Shown here: positions 1 to 8,340 of the stretch, piece by piece | Layout: every line of letters starts with the position of its first letter | Position numbering within the stretch: the stretch's first letter is position 1 | From: Phocaeicola plebeius DSM 17135 | GTDB lineage: Bacteria; Bacteroidota; Bacteroidia; Bacteroidales; Bacteroidaceae | DNA: 64,000 nt | Assembly (NCBI RefSeq): GCF_000187895.1 | Contig: NZ_DS990122.1 | Span: forward strand, 124,001 to 188,000 | Reading direction: 5' to 3' | Notes under the pieces: generated by a model | Seen by the model: the letters and a program-made list of their open reading frames with translations, nothing else | The model's database searches: none | Told to the model about the DNA's origin: nothing | Translations under genes and position numbers: made by a program

Positions 1-48
1 CGCCATGATTCCGATGTTACGGGTCAAATGCAAATCATGTTTAGCCAT
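1..48 (-). CDS. fusA: Elongation factor G, N-terminal end only (partial)
   Basis: The first 16 codons on the minus strand read MAKHDLHLTRNIGIMA, the conserved start of bacterial EF-G just before its P-loop (AHIDAGKTT in the family). EF-G is the ribosomal translocase GTPase. The gene runs off the left edge of the window. It lies 29 bp after rpsG and completes the rpsL-rpsG-fusA order of the str operon. Too little is visible to judge the rest of the protein, but the context makes the call secure. Confidence 0.93.
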   Translation of the reverse strand, partial: MAKHDLHLTRNIGIMA

Positions 49-77
49 TTTAATTCGTCTTAAAGTTATTAACTAGA

Positions 78-554
78 TTAAAATCTGAAGTGAGCGAAAG
101 CACGGTTAGCTTCAGCCATACGGTGCATATCTTCCTTACGCTTGAAAGCACCACCCTGTTCGTTATACGCATCAAGGATTTCTGCAGCCAATTTATCAGC
201 CATTGACTTTCCACCACGTTTACGGGCAAAAGCAATCAGATTCTTCATAGAGATTGACTCCTTACGATCCGGACGAATTTCGGTAGGAACCTGGAAAGTA
301 GCACCACCAATACGGCGAGATTTTACTTCCAACTGAGGAGTTACGTTATCAAGAGCTTTTTTCCAAACTTCCAATGCTGAAGTTTCTTCACCCGGAAGCT
401 TAGTTTCAACTGTTTTCAGTGCGTTGTAGAAGATTTCGTAAGAAGTATTCTTCTTTCCATCATACATCAGATGGTTTACGAACTTAGAAACCTTCTGATC
501 ATTAAATACTGGATCCGGAAGGATCACACGTTTTTTTGGTTTTGCTTTTCTCAT
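78..554 (-). CDS. rpsG: 30S ribosomal protein S7
   Basis: 158 residues, normal length for S7. It starts MRKAKPKKR and contains the family core [17 protein letters not shown] followed by the conserved C-terminal helices ending AFAHFRF. S7 nucleates assembly of the 30S head on 16S rRNA and lies near the E site. It is the second gene of the str operon, 149 bp after rpsL and 29 bp before fusA. In E. coli the rpsL-rpsG gap carries an S7 autoregulatory site. Here the gap holds a small hairpin (606-619), but control by S7 is only a possibility. Confidence 0.97.
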   Translation of the reverse strand: MRKAKPKKRVILPDPVFNDQKVSKFVNHLMYDGKKNTSYEIFYNALKTVETKLPGEETSALEVWKKALDNVTPQLEVKSRRIGGATFQVPTEIRPDRKESISMKNLIAFARKRGGKSMADKLAAEILDAYNEQGGAFKRKEDMHRMAEANRAFAHFRF

Positions 555-703
555 TTTGTTTGATAATAATGTTTAGTTTGGGGCTGCATCTCTGTCTACT
601 TCAACGCTTCCTCCGAAGCATTTACTCAACCTTAAAGCTTTTCCAACAAACCAAAACGAATTTATAAAAGTTTTTTCTTAATAAGGATTGTACTCAGCGA
701 GGA

Positions 704-1111
704 TTATTTCTTACCCTTTCCTGCCGGAGCTGCCTGTCCTGGTTTCGGACGCTTAGCGCCATACTTAGAACGTCTCTGTGTACGGCCTGCTACACCTGCT
801 GTATCCAGTGTACCACGAACGATGTGATAACGTACACCCGGAAGGTCTTTCACACGACCACCACGAACCAAAACGATTGAGTGTTCCTGCAAGTTATGTC
901 CTTCTCCCGGAATGTAAGAGTTCACTTCCTTAGAGTTTGTCAGACGCACACGAGCAACTTTACGCATTGCTGAGTTCGGTTTTTTCGGAGTTGTAGTGTA
1001 AACACGCACGCAAACGCCACGTCTCTGAGGACATGAATCCAATGCCGGTGATTTACTCTTATCAACCAAAACCGTTCTTCCTTTTCTTACTAACTGTTGA
1101 ATAGTAGGCAT
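704..1111 (-). CDS. rpsL: 30S ribosomal protein S12
   Basis: 135 residues, beginning [12 protein letters not shown]. It carries the decoding-centre loop [13 protein letters not shown] and the second loop [12 protein letters not shown], the positions where streptomycin-resistance substitutions occur in other species. Both look wild-type. The tail is Lys/Pro/Ala-rich ([11 protein letters not shown]). It is the first gene of the str operon, with a consensus Bacteroides promoter about 80 bp upstream. S12 acts in decoding at the ribosomal A site. Confidence 0.97.
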   Translation of the reverse strand: MPTIQQLVRKGRTVLVDKSKSPALDSCPQRRGVCVRVYTTTPKKPNSAMRKVARVRLTNSKEVNSYIPGEGHNLQEHSIVLVRGGRVKDLPGVRYHIVRGTLDTAGVAGRTQRRSKYGAKRPKPGQAAPAGKGKK

Positions 1112-1189
1112 TTTGTTTGATTTTTAATTGTTATATATTTGTTTCTTATTGTTTCTACAATCCTTGTCGAAATACTACATTTCGGGCTG

Positions 1190-1220
1190 CAAAATTACAA
1201 ATAACTTTTTAATAGACAAA
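1190..1220 (-). promoter_or_regulatory. Consensus Bacteroides sigma-ABfr promoter for rpsL-rpsG-fusA
   Basis: Read on the minus strand, TTTG (1220-1217) is followed after exactly 19 bp by TAATTTTG (1197-1190), matching the Bacteroidales consensus TTTG-N19-21-TAnnTTTG. The predicted start of transcription is near 1183, giving a leader of about 70 nt before the rpsL start. It lies just downstream of the DUF3467 terminator, so the str operon is probably an independent transcription unit. Confidence 0.8.
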
Positions 1221-1230
1221 CTGTTTTTAA

Positions 1231-1271
1231 AAAGAAAAAAGCTCATTTCCCGAAAAAAACGGGAAATGAGC
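1231..1271 (-). terminator. Rho-independent terminator of the DUF3467 gene
   Basis: A perfect 12-bp stem (GCTCATTTCCCG, 1241-1252, pairing with 1260-1271) encloses a 7-nt A/T loop. On the minus strand it is followed by a T-rich run (1231-1240). It lies 27 bp past the end of the DUF3467 gene and upstream of the rpsL promoter. Confidence 0.85.
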
Positions 1272-1297
1272 CTTTTGAATCCGCTATTTATATTTTT

Positions 1298-1621
1298 TTA
1301 AGCTTCTCCTTTGAAATCGCTCAACGGCGGGACGAAAGTTTTTCCACCTTGTGCCTGTTGTTCCGGCATCCGAATCTGACCAAAATTCTGTTCATACTTA
1401 GTGACATTGTCCTGCAATGCAAACATCAGGCGCTTTGCATGTTCCGGAGTCATTACAATACGAGATTGAACGCCTGCTTTCGGCAAACCCGGCATCACAC
1501 GTACAAAGTCAAGGATAAATTCAGAGCTTGAATGAGTAATAATTGCAAGATTCGCATAAGTTCCCTGTGCCACTTCTTCTTTTAGTTCTATCTGAAGCTG
1601 ATTTTTGTTTTCGTTTTCCAT
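1298..1621 (-). CDS. DUF3467 family protein
   Basis: 107 residues, small, soluble and acidic at the N terminus, with no signal peptide. The sequence (ANLAIITHSSSEFILDFVRVMPG then a SRIVMTPEHAKRL segment) matches the small conserved DUF3467 family common in Bacteroidetes. Its function is unknown. It is a single-gene unit: a possible minus-strand -7 element (CAAATGTA on plus, 1653-1660) lies upstream without a clear -33 box, and a strong terminator follows. It is listed as a conserved protein of unknown role. Confidence 0.85.
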   Translation of the reverse strand: MENENKNQLQIELKEEVAQGTYANLAIITHSSSEFILDFVRVMPGLPKAGVQSRIVMTPEHAKRLMFALQDNVTKYEQNFGQIRMPEQQAQGGKTFVPPLSDFKGEA

Positions 1622-1786
1622 AATGATTAAACTGTTTAATGAATTTATACGGCAAATGTAGGAAAAAAGTTGGAGTAAACTAATAAATCACATTCTTTTT
1701 CTAGCTTACACGCCCATAATCCACTTCAAAAAACTTTTTGTCTGCCCATCTCTTCATGAAAAGACTGTTATAAAAATAGTTTTTCA

Positions 1787-1828
1787 AATAAGTAAAAGCG
1801 GAAGGAGTCCCTTCCGCTTTTACTTATT
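1787..1828 (-). terminator. Terminator of the DEAD-box helicase gene, overlapping its stop codon
   Basis: A perfect 19-bp inverted repeat (1787-1805 with 1810-1828) with a 4-nt loop AGTC. The stop codon of the helicase (1824-1826) is inside the stem. The symmetrical A/T-rich base could also stop transcription coming the other way. Confidence 0.8.
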
Positions 1829-3713
1829 TTTTACGTTTGCTGCGTTTAGCCCAACCTTCTTCTGAGAAATCAGGTTCCTCTCCACGAAGCGGTTGATTAT
1901 CCTGCTGGAAAAACTGTTTCCAGTCATCCTTTTTTTTCGGGCCGCGAGGACTGGTATACCCTCTTTCTTCCCGACTTGGTTTCTTCGCCTTCTCTACTTT
2001 TGAAGGCTTATCTGCTTTCTTTTCAGTCGCTACTTTCTTTTTCTTTCCGCTCTTATCGCTTTTCCCTGTATTCTCACCCGCAATCTCTACACAAACTTTA
2101 CGTCCCCCGCTCAATACAACTTTATTCAAAGCCTTTATCACCTGAGGAGCTTGTTCTTGAATCACTTCAAAAAACGAGAAATTCTGCATCAAATCAATAC
2201 GACCAATTTGGATTCGTTCTTTTTTCAGGTTGCGATTTACCAAATCTATAATCTGATTCGTATAAAATCCATCTGTTTTTCCCAAATTCAAGAATAAACG
2301 CGTATATCCTTTCTCAGCTTTACGGCCAACTTTTTCTTTATCTCCTTTACGAGATTCTTTCGTTTCCGCTTTTTTATCATTAGCCTTAGGTTGCTCTATC
2401 TCAGGTGCATTCTTATAATAATCCAAGAAACGGTTAAACTCCAAAGAAACAACACGTTTAATCAAATCCTCTTTACTCAGCCAATCAAGTTTACGATAAA
2501 TTCCTGGAAGGAAAGTCTCGATTTCCTCCTCACTTACCTTTACCTTTTCAATATCATCAATAACCTTTATCAACTGCTGTTCGCAAATTTCCTTTCCGGT
2601 AGGCAACTCGCTAACTTCAAATTTTTTCTTGATAATACGCTCAATCTCGCGCATTTTACCCTTTTCGCGCAAATTAATAATGGCAATCGAAATTCCTGTT
2701 TTTCCGGCACGTCCTGTACGACCACTCCGATGCGTATAGCTTTCAATATCATCCGGCAAACCGTAATTAATCACATGAGTCAAGCTGTCCACATCCAACC
2801 CACGGGCTGCCACATCCGTTGCAACAAGAAGCTGCAAATGGCGTTGACGGAACTTCTGCATTACCAAATCACGTTGAGCCTGACTCAATTCTCCGTGTAA
2901 AGAATCTGCACTATATCCATCTTGTATAAGTTTATCAGCAATCTCTTGAGTTTCTTTTCGTGTACGACAAAAAACAATGCCATAAATTTGAGGATAAAAA
3001 TCAACCACACGCTTCAGAGCCAGATATTTATCCTTCGCATGTACGATATATGCTACATGATTTACATTCTTGCTCCCTTCATTCTTCGTTCCGATAGTAA
3101 TTTCCTTCGCATCGTGCAAATAGGTTTTAGCAATACGAGCAATTTCCGGACTCATCGTTGCGGAAAACATCAATGTATTTCTATCGTTCGGGACATTCTC
3201 AAGAATTGTATTTATACTATCCGTAAAACCCATGTTCAGCATCTCGTCAGCCTCGTCCATCACGACGTCGCGGACAGTTTCCAAACGGGCTACTTTACGT
3301 TCCATCAAGTCAATCAAACGGCCGGGAGTTGCTACAATAATGTGCACACCTCTTTTCATACTACGGATTTGACTATCGATGGAAGACCCGCCATAGACCG
3401 GCAAAATCTTCAAATCTGTAATATACTTAGAGTAGTCAGTCAAGTCACCTGCAATTTGCAGACAAAGTTCACGTGTCGGGCAAAGCACCAATGCCTGCGG
3501 CACACAATTTTTCACATCAATCTTCTGAATCAGCGGCAGACCAAATGCGGCTGTTTTTCCGGTTCCGGTTTGTGCCAGAGCCACTACATCATTGCCGTTT
3601 CCCAACAAATACGGGATCACTTCTTCCTGCACGGGCATGGGATTTTCATATCCCATTTCCTCAATTGCCTTGCGTATTTCTTGCGAAACGCCAAGTTCTT
3701 CAAATGTTTTCAT
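1824..3713 (-). CDS. DEAD-box ATP-dependent RNA helicase (CsdA/DeaD type)
   Basis: 629 residues. It shows a Q motif near residues 4-29, Walker A AQTGTGKT (47-54), PTREL (79-83), DEAD (153-156), SAT and the helicase C-terminal domain with HRSGRTGRAG. A DbpA/CsdA-type RNA-binding domain follows at about 465-550, then a Lys-rich disordered tail. This is the arrangement of helicases that remodel rRNA during ribosome assembly and cold adaptation. It is monocistronic, with its own consensus promoter (3738-3768) and terminator. DeaD/CsdA-like is inferred from domain order; the exact orthologue is not certain. Confidence 0.92.
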   Translation of the reverse strand: MKTFEELGVSQEIRKAIEEMGYENPMPVQEEVIPYLLGNGNDVVALAQTGTGKTAAFGLPLIQKIDVKNCVPQALVLCPTRELCLQIAGDLTDYSKYITDLKILPVYGGSSIDSQIRSMKRGVHIIVATPGRLIDLMERKVARLETVRDVVMDEADEMLNMGFTDSINTILENVPNDRNTLMFSATMSPEIARIAKTYLHDAKEITIGTKNEGSKNVNHVAYIVHAKDKYLALKRVVDFYPQIYGIVFCRTRKETQEIADKLIQDGYSADSLHGELSQAQRDLVMQKFRQRHLQLLVATDVAARGLDVDSLTHVINYGLPDDIESYTHRSGRTGRAGKTGISIAIINLREKGKMREIERIIKKKFEVSELPTGKEICEQQLIKVIDDIEKVKVSEEEIETFLPGIYRKLDWLSKEDLIKRVVSLEFNRFLDYYKNAPEIEQPKANDKKAETKESRKGDKEKVGRKAEKGYTRLFLNLGKTDGFYTNQIIDLVNRNLKKERIQIGRIDLMQNFSFFEVIQEQAPQVIKALNKVVLSGGRKVCVEIAGENTGKSDKSGKKKKVATEKKADKPSKVEKAKKPSREERGYTSPRGPKKKDDWKQFFQQDNQPLRGEEPDFSEEGWAKRSKRKK

Positions 3714-3737
3714 TCAATTCAAATATCTAATTTGCTG

Positions 3738-3768
3738 CAAAGATACAGACAATTCAAATGCTGCCAAA
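3738..3768 (-). promoter_or_regulatory. Consensus Bacteroides promoter for the DEAD-box helicase
   Basis: On the minus strand TTTG (3768-3765) is followed after 19 bp by TATCTTTG (3745-3738), a full match to TTTG-N19-TAnnTTTG. The predicted transcript starts near 3731, about 18 nt before the start codon. The region abuts the 3' end of ribF, so the helicase need not depend on read-through from the ribF operon. Confidence 0.8.
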
Positions 3769-3772
3769 TAGT

Positions 3773-4705
3773 TTATTCCTTTTGGTCTAAAAGTTTTTTT
3801 GCAACAATCTTATCTTTTTGCAATTGCAACGTCAACTCTTCCACATTTTCAAATTTTACTTCAGGACGTATATAGTCTATAAACTCTACTTTTATGGTTT
3901 CCTGATAAATATCCTTTTCAAAATCCAGGATATGCACCTCCACTGTTATTGACTTGTCTCCATCGTGTACAGTCGGACAACTTCCAATGTTCAGCATTCC
4001 CTCGTACCGTTTTCCTCCTAAATAGACATATACCGCATACACTCCTGATGCAGGTAATAGTTTATCTGCGCACAAAGGCTGAATATTGGCTGTAGGGAAG
4101 CCCAAAGTACGCCCTACCTTACGACCGTCAACCACCCTTCCGGTCAAATAATAATGATAACCTAGATAAGAATTTGCCAATTCTATCTTTCCCTCACACA
4201 AGCAAGAACGAATCAAGGTAGAACTGACAGAAACTCCATCTTCCGTTAAGGCCTTAGATTGCATCACTCGCATACCAAATTCTTTCCCATATTGGCAATA
4301 CTCCTGAAAACCTTCATCCTTACTATGACCAAAATGATGATCATAGCCTACAAAAAGAGTCTGCACTTGATATTCTTCATGCAGAACCTTCATAAATTCA
4401 CGAGCAGATAGCAGCGACAACTCCTTTGTGAAAGGCAACAACACGCAATACTCTATCGGTGATTGTTCAAAACGTTCTATTTTCTGAGAAAGACACGTGA
4501 GCAGCCGAGGACGAAAACTGGTATCCAAAACCTGCCGAGGATGATTAGCAAAAGTTATCAAACAAGAAGCGATACCTTCTGCCTTGGCAATATTATGAAC
4601 TTGCTCAAGCAAATATTGATGTCCTCTATGTACTCCATCAAAACAGCCTATCGTCGCTACACATGGGGGAAGACTTATACTTGCAGAACCTGTAACTATT
4701 TCCAT
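3773..4705 (-). CDS. ribF: Bifunctional riboflavin kinase / FAD synthetase
   Basis: 310 residues, the normal length for RibF. The N-terminal adenylyltransferase domain has GCFDGVHRGHQ with the HxGH nucleotide-binding motif at 26-29. The C-terminal flavokinase domain has GRTLGFPTANI. It converts riboflavin to FMN and then FAD in the cytoplasm. It begins immediately after the stop codon of the HAD gene (TAAATG), so the two are almost certainly co-transcribed with the Ca2+-ATPase. No FMN riboswitch is visible nearby. Confidence 0.95.
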   Translation of the reverse strand: MEIVTGSASISLPPCVATIGCFDGVHRGHQYLLEQVHNIAKAEGIASCLITFANHPRQVLDTSFRPRLLTCLSQKIERFEQSPIEYCVLLPFTKELSLLSAREFMKVLHEEYQVQTLFVGYDHHFGHSKDEGFQEYCQYGKEFGMRVMQSKALTEDGVSVSSTLIRSCLCEGKIELANSYLGYHYYLTGRVVDGRKVGRTLGFPTANIQPLCADKLLPASGVYAVYVYLGGKRYEGMLNIGSCPTVHDGDKSITVEVHILDFEKDIYQETIKVEFIDYIRPEVKFENVEELTLQLQKDKIVAKKLLDQKE

Positions 4706-5329
4706 TTATTTACTTATGAAATTTTGAAGTTGTATTTCCAGATTATCTCCTGGAACATAGTGAAAAACTTTAATCCCTAATAAAGAAGCTGCCTGACAAT
4801 TATCTTTGGAATCATCTACAAAAAGAGTTTCTTCTGCTTTAATCCCTGCCTCTTTCAATACGGTCCGAAAAATTTCAGCATCAGGCTTTGCTAAATGCAT
4901 CTGATATGAAAGAAACACTCGCGTAAAGCAACCAAGCATCTGCATTCCTTTATAAACGAACTTATCAGCACAATGCTCCCAATGCAAATCATTTGTATTA
5001 CTTAATAAATACAATTTATAGTTCTCTTGAAGTTTCAATAACAATTCGAACTTATAATCTGGAATATCTTTCAACATAGCATTCCATATCTGATCTATCT
5101 CCTCACCCGGAAGTTCACGACCCACTTCTTTGCAAATACGATCCCGAAACTGGTCCGTAGTCAGTGTGCCGCACTCATACTCCTTAAAGAATCCTTTTTC
5201 ATTCGTTCCGGTCATCCACTGACGCACTTCACGCAGTCCAACCTCCTCCAAACGTTCCATACAACGGTTAACATCCAAGTCAAGGAGCACACCGCCTAAA
5301 TCAAATATAATATTTTTAATCCGGTTCAT
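4706..5329 (-). CDS. HAD-superfamily phosphatase (YihX/epoxide-hydrolase-like subclass)
   Basis: 207 residues. It carries HAD motif I FDLGGVLLDLD (nucleophile Asp near residue 10), motif II LLSNTND, motif III Lys in LAKPDAEIF and motif IV FVDDSKDN. A helical cap lies between motifs I and II, as in the YihX/2-haloacid-dehalogenase-like branch, so it is probably a small sugar- or nucleotide-phosphate phosphatase. Its start overlaps the ATPase stop by 4 bp (ATGA) and its stop abuts ribF, which is directly downstream. A role as an FMN phosphatase is tempting from context but unproven. Confidence 0.85.
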   Translation of the reverse strand: MNRIKNIIFDLGGVLLDLDVNRCMERLEEVGLREVRQWMTGTNEKGFFKEYECGTLTTDQFRDRICKEVGRELPGEEIDQIWNAMLKDIPDYKFELLLKLQENYKLYLLSNTNDLHWEHCADKFVYKGMQMLGCFTRVFLSYQMHLAKPDAEIFRTVLKEAGIKAEETLFVDDSKDNCQAASLLGIKVFHYVPGDNLEIQLQNFISK

Positions 5330-7953
5330 TTTTTCATCATCCGTTTAACTCCTCGCCAAATCTCACCAATCCAAAGTACCACAGAAGTACCGGCTATGAT
5401 ATAAGCCCATTCCAATGCAGGCAAAGGCTCTGTACGGAAAACCTTGCCTCCAAAAGTAACAATAATGAACTGACCAACCAGAATAATCAATGCCACTCCT
5501 AACATACCCATCGCATGACCGGCATCTTTAAAGATAGAATGATTCGTACCAAATACGCTGGCATTAAACAGGTTCCAGAACTGCAGCATGACAAAAATCG
5601 TAAAGAAGACAGTCAGATGATGCACATCCATACCGCCAGGCATGTTCTTAAAGAAAGCCAGCAGCCCCATCAGTACAATCAAGAATCCGGCACCCACACC
5701 GAATATATTGTTCCGCATGGCAGGAGATATGATAAAATCAGTACGCTTGCGAGGTTTTTCATTCATTACATCCATGCTCGGTGCAATAGACGCCAACGCC
5801 ATTGCTGCAAATGTATCCATAATCAGGTTCACCCACAGCATTTGAGTAACCGTCAGCGGAAGCTCCGTACCTAAAAAGGCACCCAGCAACACGCTCAGCA
5901 AAGCTACTACATTGATGGTCAGCTGGAACACAATAAAGCGCTGGATATTCTTATACAACGAACGTCCCCACATCACTGCAGTAGCAATGCTATGGAAGGA
6001 GTCATCCAACAACGTAATATCACTGGCCTCTTTCGCCACAGAAGTACCTGTTCCCATAGACAAACCCACCTGTGCATGATTCAATGCCGGTGCGTCATTT
6101 GTTCCGTCACCAGTCACTGCTACTACTTCACCTTTTTGCTGAAGCAACTGTACCAGACGTTGCTTATCCATCGGACGTGCACGGCTCATCACCTTCAAAT
6201 CGACCACTCTTTCCAAAGCTTCTTCATCGCTCAAGGCAGCGAACTCCACTCCGGTAATGCGGTTCCGTTCCGTATCTTCCGATGTCCACAGCCCGATTTG
6301 TCGTGCGATTTCAGTTGCTGTGCCCGGAGTATCTCCCGTTACAATCTTCACACGGATACCAGCCGACTGACATTTCTTCACCGCATCAGGCACATCCGGA
6401 CGAATCGGGTCACTGATAGCGAAAATTCCCATAAATGTCAATCCGCCTTCTTTCACCAGTTCCGCACAATCCGTATTGCTATTTTCAGGTATCACCTTAT
6501 AAGCCACTCCCAATGTACGCATAGCCTGATTCTGGTAAGCCAAAAGCTGTTCATTATATTGCTTAATCCGGCTTCCTTCCAGATTACATTTTCCCATCAC
6601 TATCTCAGGAGCCCCCTTCACATAAAGTACACGTGCGTTCAAGACAGAAGACTCGACCAGCGTAGCCATGTATTTTCTTTCCGTAGAAAAAGTAAGCTGA
6701 TTTACCGTCTTTGCCTGATTTCTCAATGAAATGTAATCCACTCCCTGTTCATTCAGCCAAAGCAAAAGAGCCACCTCCGTAGGGTTTCCTACTCCGGACG
6801 GCTTACCTTCTCCTTCTTTCTCTTCCAGGAAAGCGGTAGAGTTTGTCGCTATGCCTTCTGCTATCAGGTTCTTCTGAGATTCATCCAACTGCGCATCATA
6901 CACCTGCATCAGGTTCTGTGTCAGTGTACCTGTCTTATCTGTACAAATCACCGTAATGGCTCCCATTGTTTCGCATGCATGCATCTTACGAACCAGATTG
7001 TTCGTTTTCAGCATACGGCGCATGTTCAATGCCAGACTCAAGGTCACACTCATAGGCAATCCTTCCGGTACCGCTACCACAATCAAGGTGACAGCCATCA
7101 TAAAATACTTCAACACGATACGTGCTATTTCAAGCCACTGATGCCAGTCGGTCACAGCCGTCACACTCAAATACGCATACAAATCTTTCGCTGTAAAGAT
7201 TACGAAAGTCAATATGGCAATTGTAAAACCAACCTTTCCTATCAGATTAGCCAATTTAGTCAATTGTAAATTCAACGGAGTCTGTTCCTGGCTTTGTTCT
7301 GTAGCCTGCCGAGCCACCTTACCAATTTCGGTAGCATCTCCCACTCTTTCTACGCACATCACTCCGTGACCATCCGTTACTGTCGTTCCACGCATTACGG
7401 AATTGGACGGATAAGTAGCTTCTTCATCAAAATGAGCCTCATCCGTGGTTTTATTCACCATCAACTCACCAGTTAGGCTTGATTCATTTACTTGTAATGA
7501 CACTGCTTCCAGTAATACCCCGTCTGCCGGAATTTCATCACCGGTATTCAATATCACCACATCCCCTACGACAATATCTTTTTTAGGAATCTCATGTACT
7601 TTACCATTACGAATTACCATTACCGGAGTCTCCTCTCCTACGGCATTCAACAAATCAAATTTCTTATTGGCATCATATTCAAAATAGAATCCAATGCCGG
7701 TAGCCAAAAAAATAGCAAAAAATATACCGATTGTCTCTGCATATTCACTTTCAATAATTGAAATTAGCAAAGAAAAAGCTGCTGCAACAAGTAGCACTTT
7801 AATAACCGGGTCCTGAAACTTCTCCAGATACAGTTTCCAGATTGACGGACGTTTGGGAGGAGTCAACAGATTCACCCCATATTTTTGACGACTTTGAAGA
7901 ACTTCTTGATCAGTTAACCCCTTAAAACGAGAATCTTGTGTGTTGTGTGACAT
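5326..7953 (-). CDS. P-type Ca2+-translocating ATPase, PMCA/SERCA class
   Basis: 875 residues. It has the N-terminal cation-ATPase domain, an actuator loop with LTGEL near 160-164, transmembrane M4 with PEGLP (296-300), the phosphorylation site CDKTGTLT (Asp339), the nucleotide-binding domain with KGAPE, the hinge TGDGTNDAPAL and six C-terminal membrane helices. This matches PMCA-type calcium pumps of the P2B/P2A class. It exports Ca2+ from the cytoplasm. The usual TGES reads TGEL here; the catalytic Glu is kept. It is the first gene of the ATPase-HAD-ribF operon. Substrate ion is inferred from family. Confidence 0.9.
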   Translation of the reverse strand: MSHNTQDSRFKGLTDQEVLQSRQKYGVNLLTPPKRPSIWKLYLEKFQDPVIKVLLVAAAFSLLISIIESEYAETIGIFFAIFLATGIGFYFEYDANKKFDLLNAVGEETPVMVIRNGKVHEIPKKDIVVGDVVILNTGDEIPADGVLLEAVSLQVNESSLTGELMVNKTTDEAHFDEEATYPSNSVMRGTTVTDGHGVMCVERVGDATEIGKVARQATEQSQEQTPLNLQLTKLANLIGKVGFTIAILTFVIFTAKDLYAYLSVTAVTDWHQWLEIARIVLKYFMMAVTLIVVAVPEGLPMSVTLSLALNMRRMLKTNNLVRKMHACETMGAITVICTDKTGTLTQNLMQVYDAQLDESQKNLIAEGIATNSTAFLEEKEGEGKPSGVGNPTEVALLLWLNEQGVDYISLRNQAKTVNQLTFSTERKYMATLVESSVLNARVLYVKGAPEIVMGKCNLEGSRIKQYNEQLLAYQNQAMRTLGVAYKVIPENSNTDCAELVKEGGLTFMGIFAISDPIRPDVPDAVKKCQSAGIRVKIVTGDTPGTATEIARQIGLWTSEDTERNRITGVEFAALSDEEALERVVDLKVMSRARPMDKQRLVQLLQQKGEVVAVTGDGTNDAPALNHAQVGLSMGTGTSVAKEASDITLLDDSFHSIATAVMWGRSLYKNIQRFIVFQLTINVVALLSVLLGAFLGTELPLTVTQMLWVNLIMDTFAAMALASIAPSMDVMNEKPRKRTDFIISPAMRNNIFGVGAGFLIVLMGLLAFFKNMPGGMDVHHLTVFFTIFVMLQFWNLFNASVFGTNHSIFKDAGHAMGMLGVALIILVGQFIIVTFGGKVFRTEPLPALEWAYIIAGTSVVLWIGEIWRGVKRMMKK

Positions 7954-7981
7954 ACGTCTGATAATTAATTATTAATGTCGG

Positions 7982-7989
7982 CAAAAATA
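7982..7989 (-). promoter_or_regulatory. Putative -7 element for the Ca2+-ATPase operon
   Basis: On the minus strand the octamer TATTTTTG matches TAnnTTTG, 29 bp upstream of the start codon. No good TTTG lies 19-21 bp further upstream, so this is a half-supported promoter. Confidence 0.45.
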
Positions 7990-8115
7990 CAACATATATT
8001 GCAAGCATCTGTCCCATTAGTTTTTTTTATCATTTTTTTCTAGCTAAATATTGCAGATTTCAACTCAAACCATTACTTTTGCAACGCATTTCCAAACTAA
8101 TTCTTTTGGAATACC

Positions 8116-8189
8116 GGACTTGTAGCTCAGTTGGTTAGAGCAACAGACTCATAATCTGGAGGTCCCAGGTTCAAGCCCTGGCTGGTCCA
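8116..8189 (+). tRNA. tRNA with CAT anticodon (elongator Met, or Ile2 after lysidine modification)
   Basis: 74 nt fold to a cloverleaf: acceptor GGACTTG pairs with CTGGTCC plus discriminator A; D arm GCTCAGTTGGTTAGAGC; anticodon loop CTCATAA (anticodon CAT); T arm CCAGG-TTCAAGC-CCTGG. CCA is not encoded. A long variable loop is absent, and the mismatched anticodon-stem start (A27-G43) is tolerated. A CAT anticodon can serve Met or, when modified by TilS, Ile AUA codons, and I cannot separate these by eye. It is not an initiator (no three G-C pairs closing the anticodon stem). It stands alone with its own terminator. Confidence 0.93.
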
Positions 8190-8191
8190 CG

Positions 8192-8225
8192 AAAAGCAGT
8201 TACGAAATTCGTAACTGCTTTTTTT
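8192..8225 (+). terminator. Rho-independent terminator of the tRNA gene
   Basis: The stem AAGCAGTTACGAA / TTCGTAACTGCTT is followed by an uninterrupted T run, three bases past the tRNA 3' end. Confidence 0.9.
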
Positions 8226-8340
8226 ATGTCTTTGCGAAAAAATGAAACACCATTTAACCATTTTACATGCAGGAATTACCCACTTCAAGCATTTTATGTA
8301 CAAACAACAAGAAGAAAGTAAACTTAAAAAATAATGTATT

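Noticed and set aside
2922-3875. Plus-strand open frame of 317 codons
   Set aside because: It lies antisense across the DEAD-box helicase and the ribF end, has low-complexity Ile/Cys/His-rich sequence and no family motifs. It is a shadow frame.
3714-4720. FMN riboswitch for ribF
   Set aside because: ribF is the third gene of an operon with no leader, and no RFN-element motifs were seen there or upstream of the Ca2+-ATPase.
5992-6729. Plus-strand open frame of 245 codons
   Set aside because: It is antisense to the conserved nucleotide-binding and phosphorylation domains of the Ca2+-ATPase.
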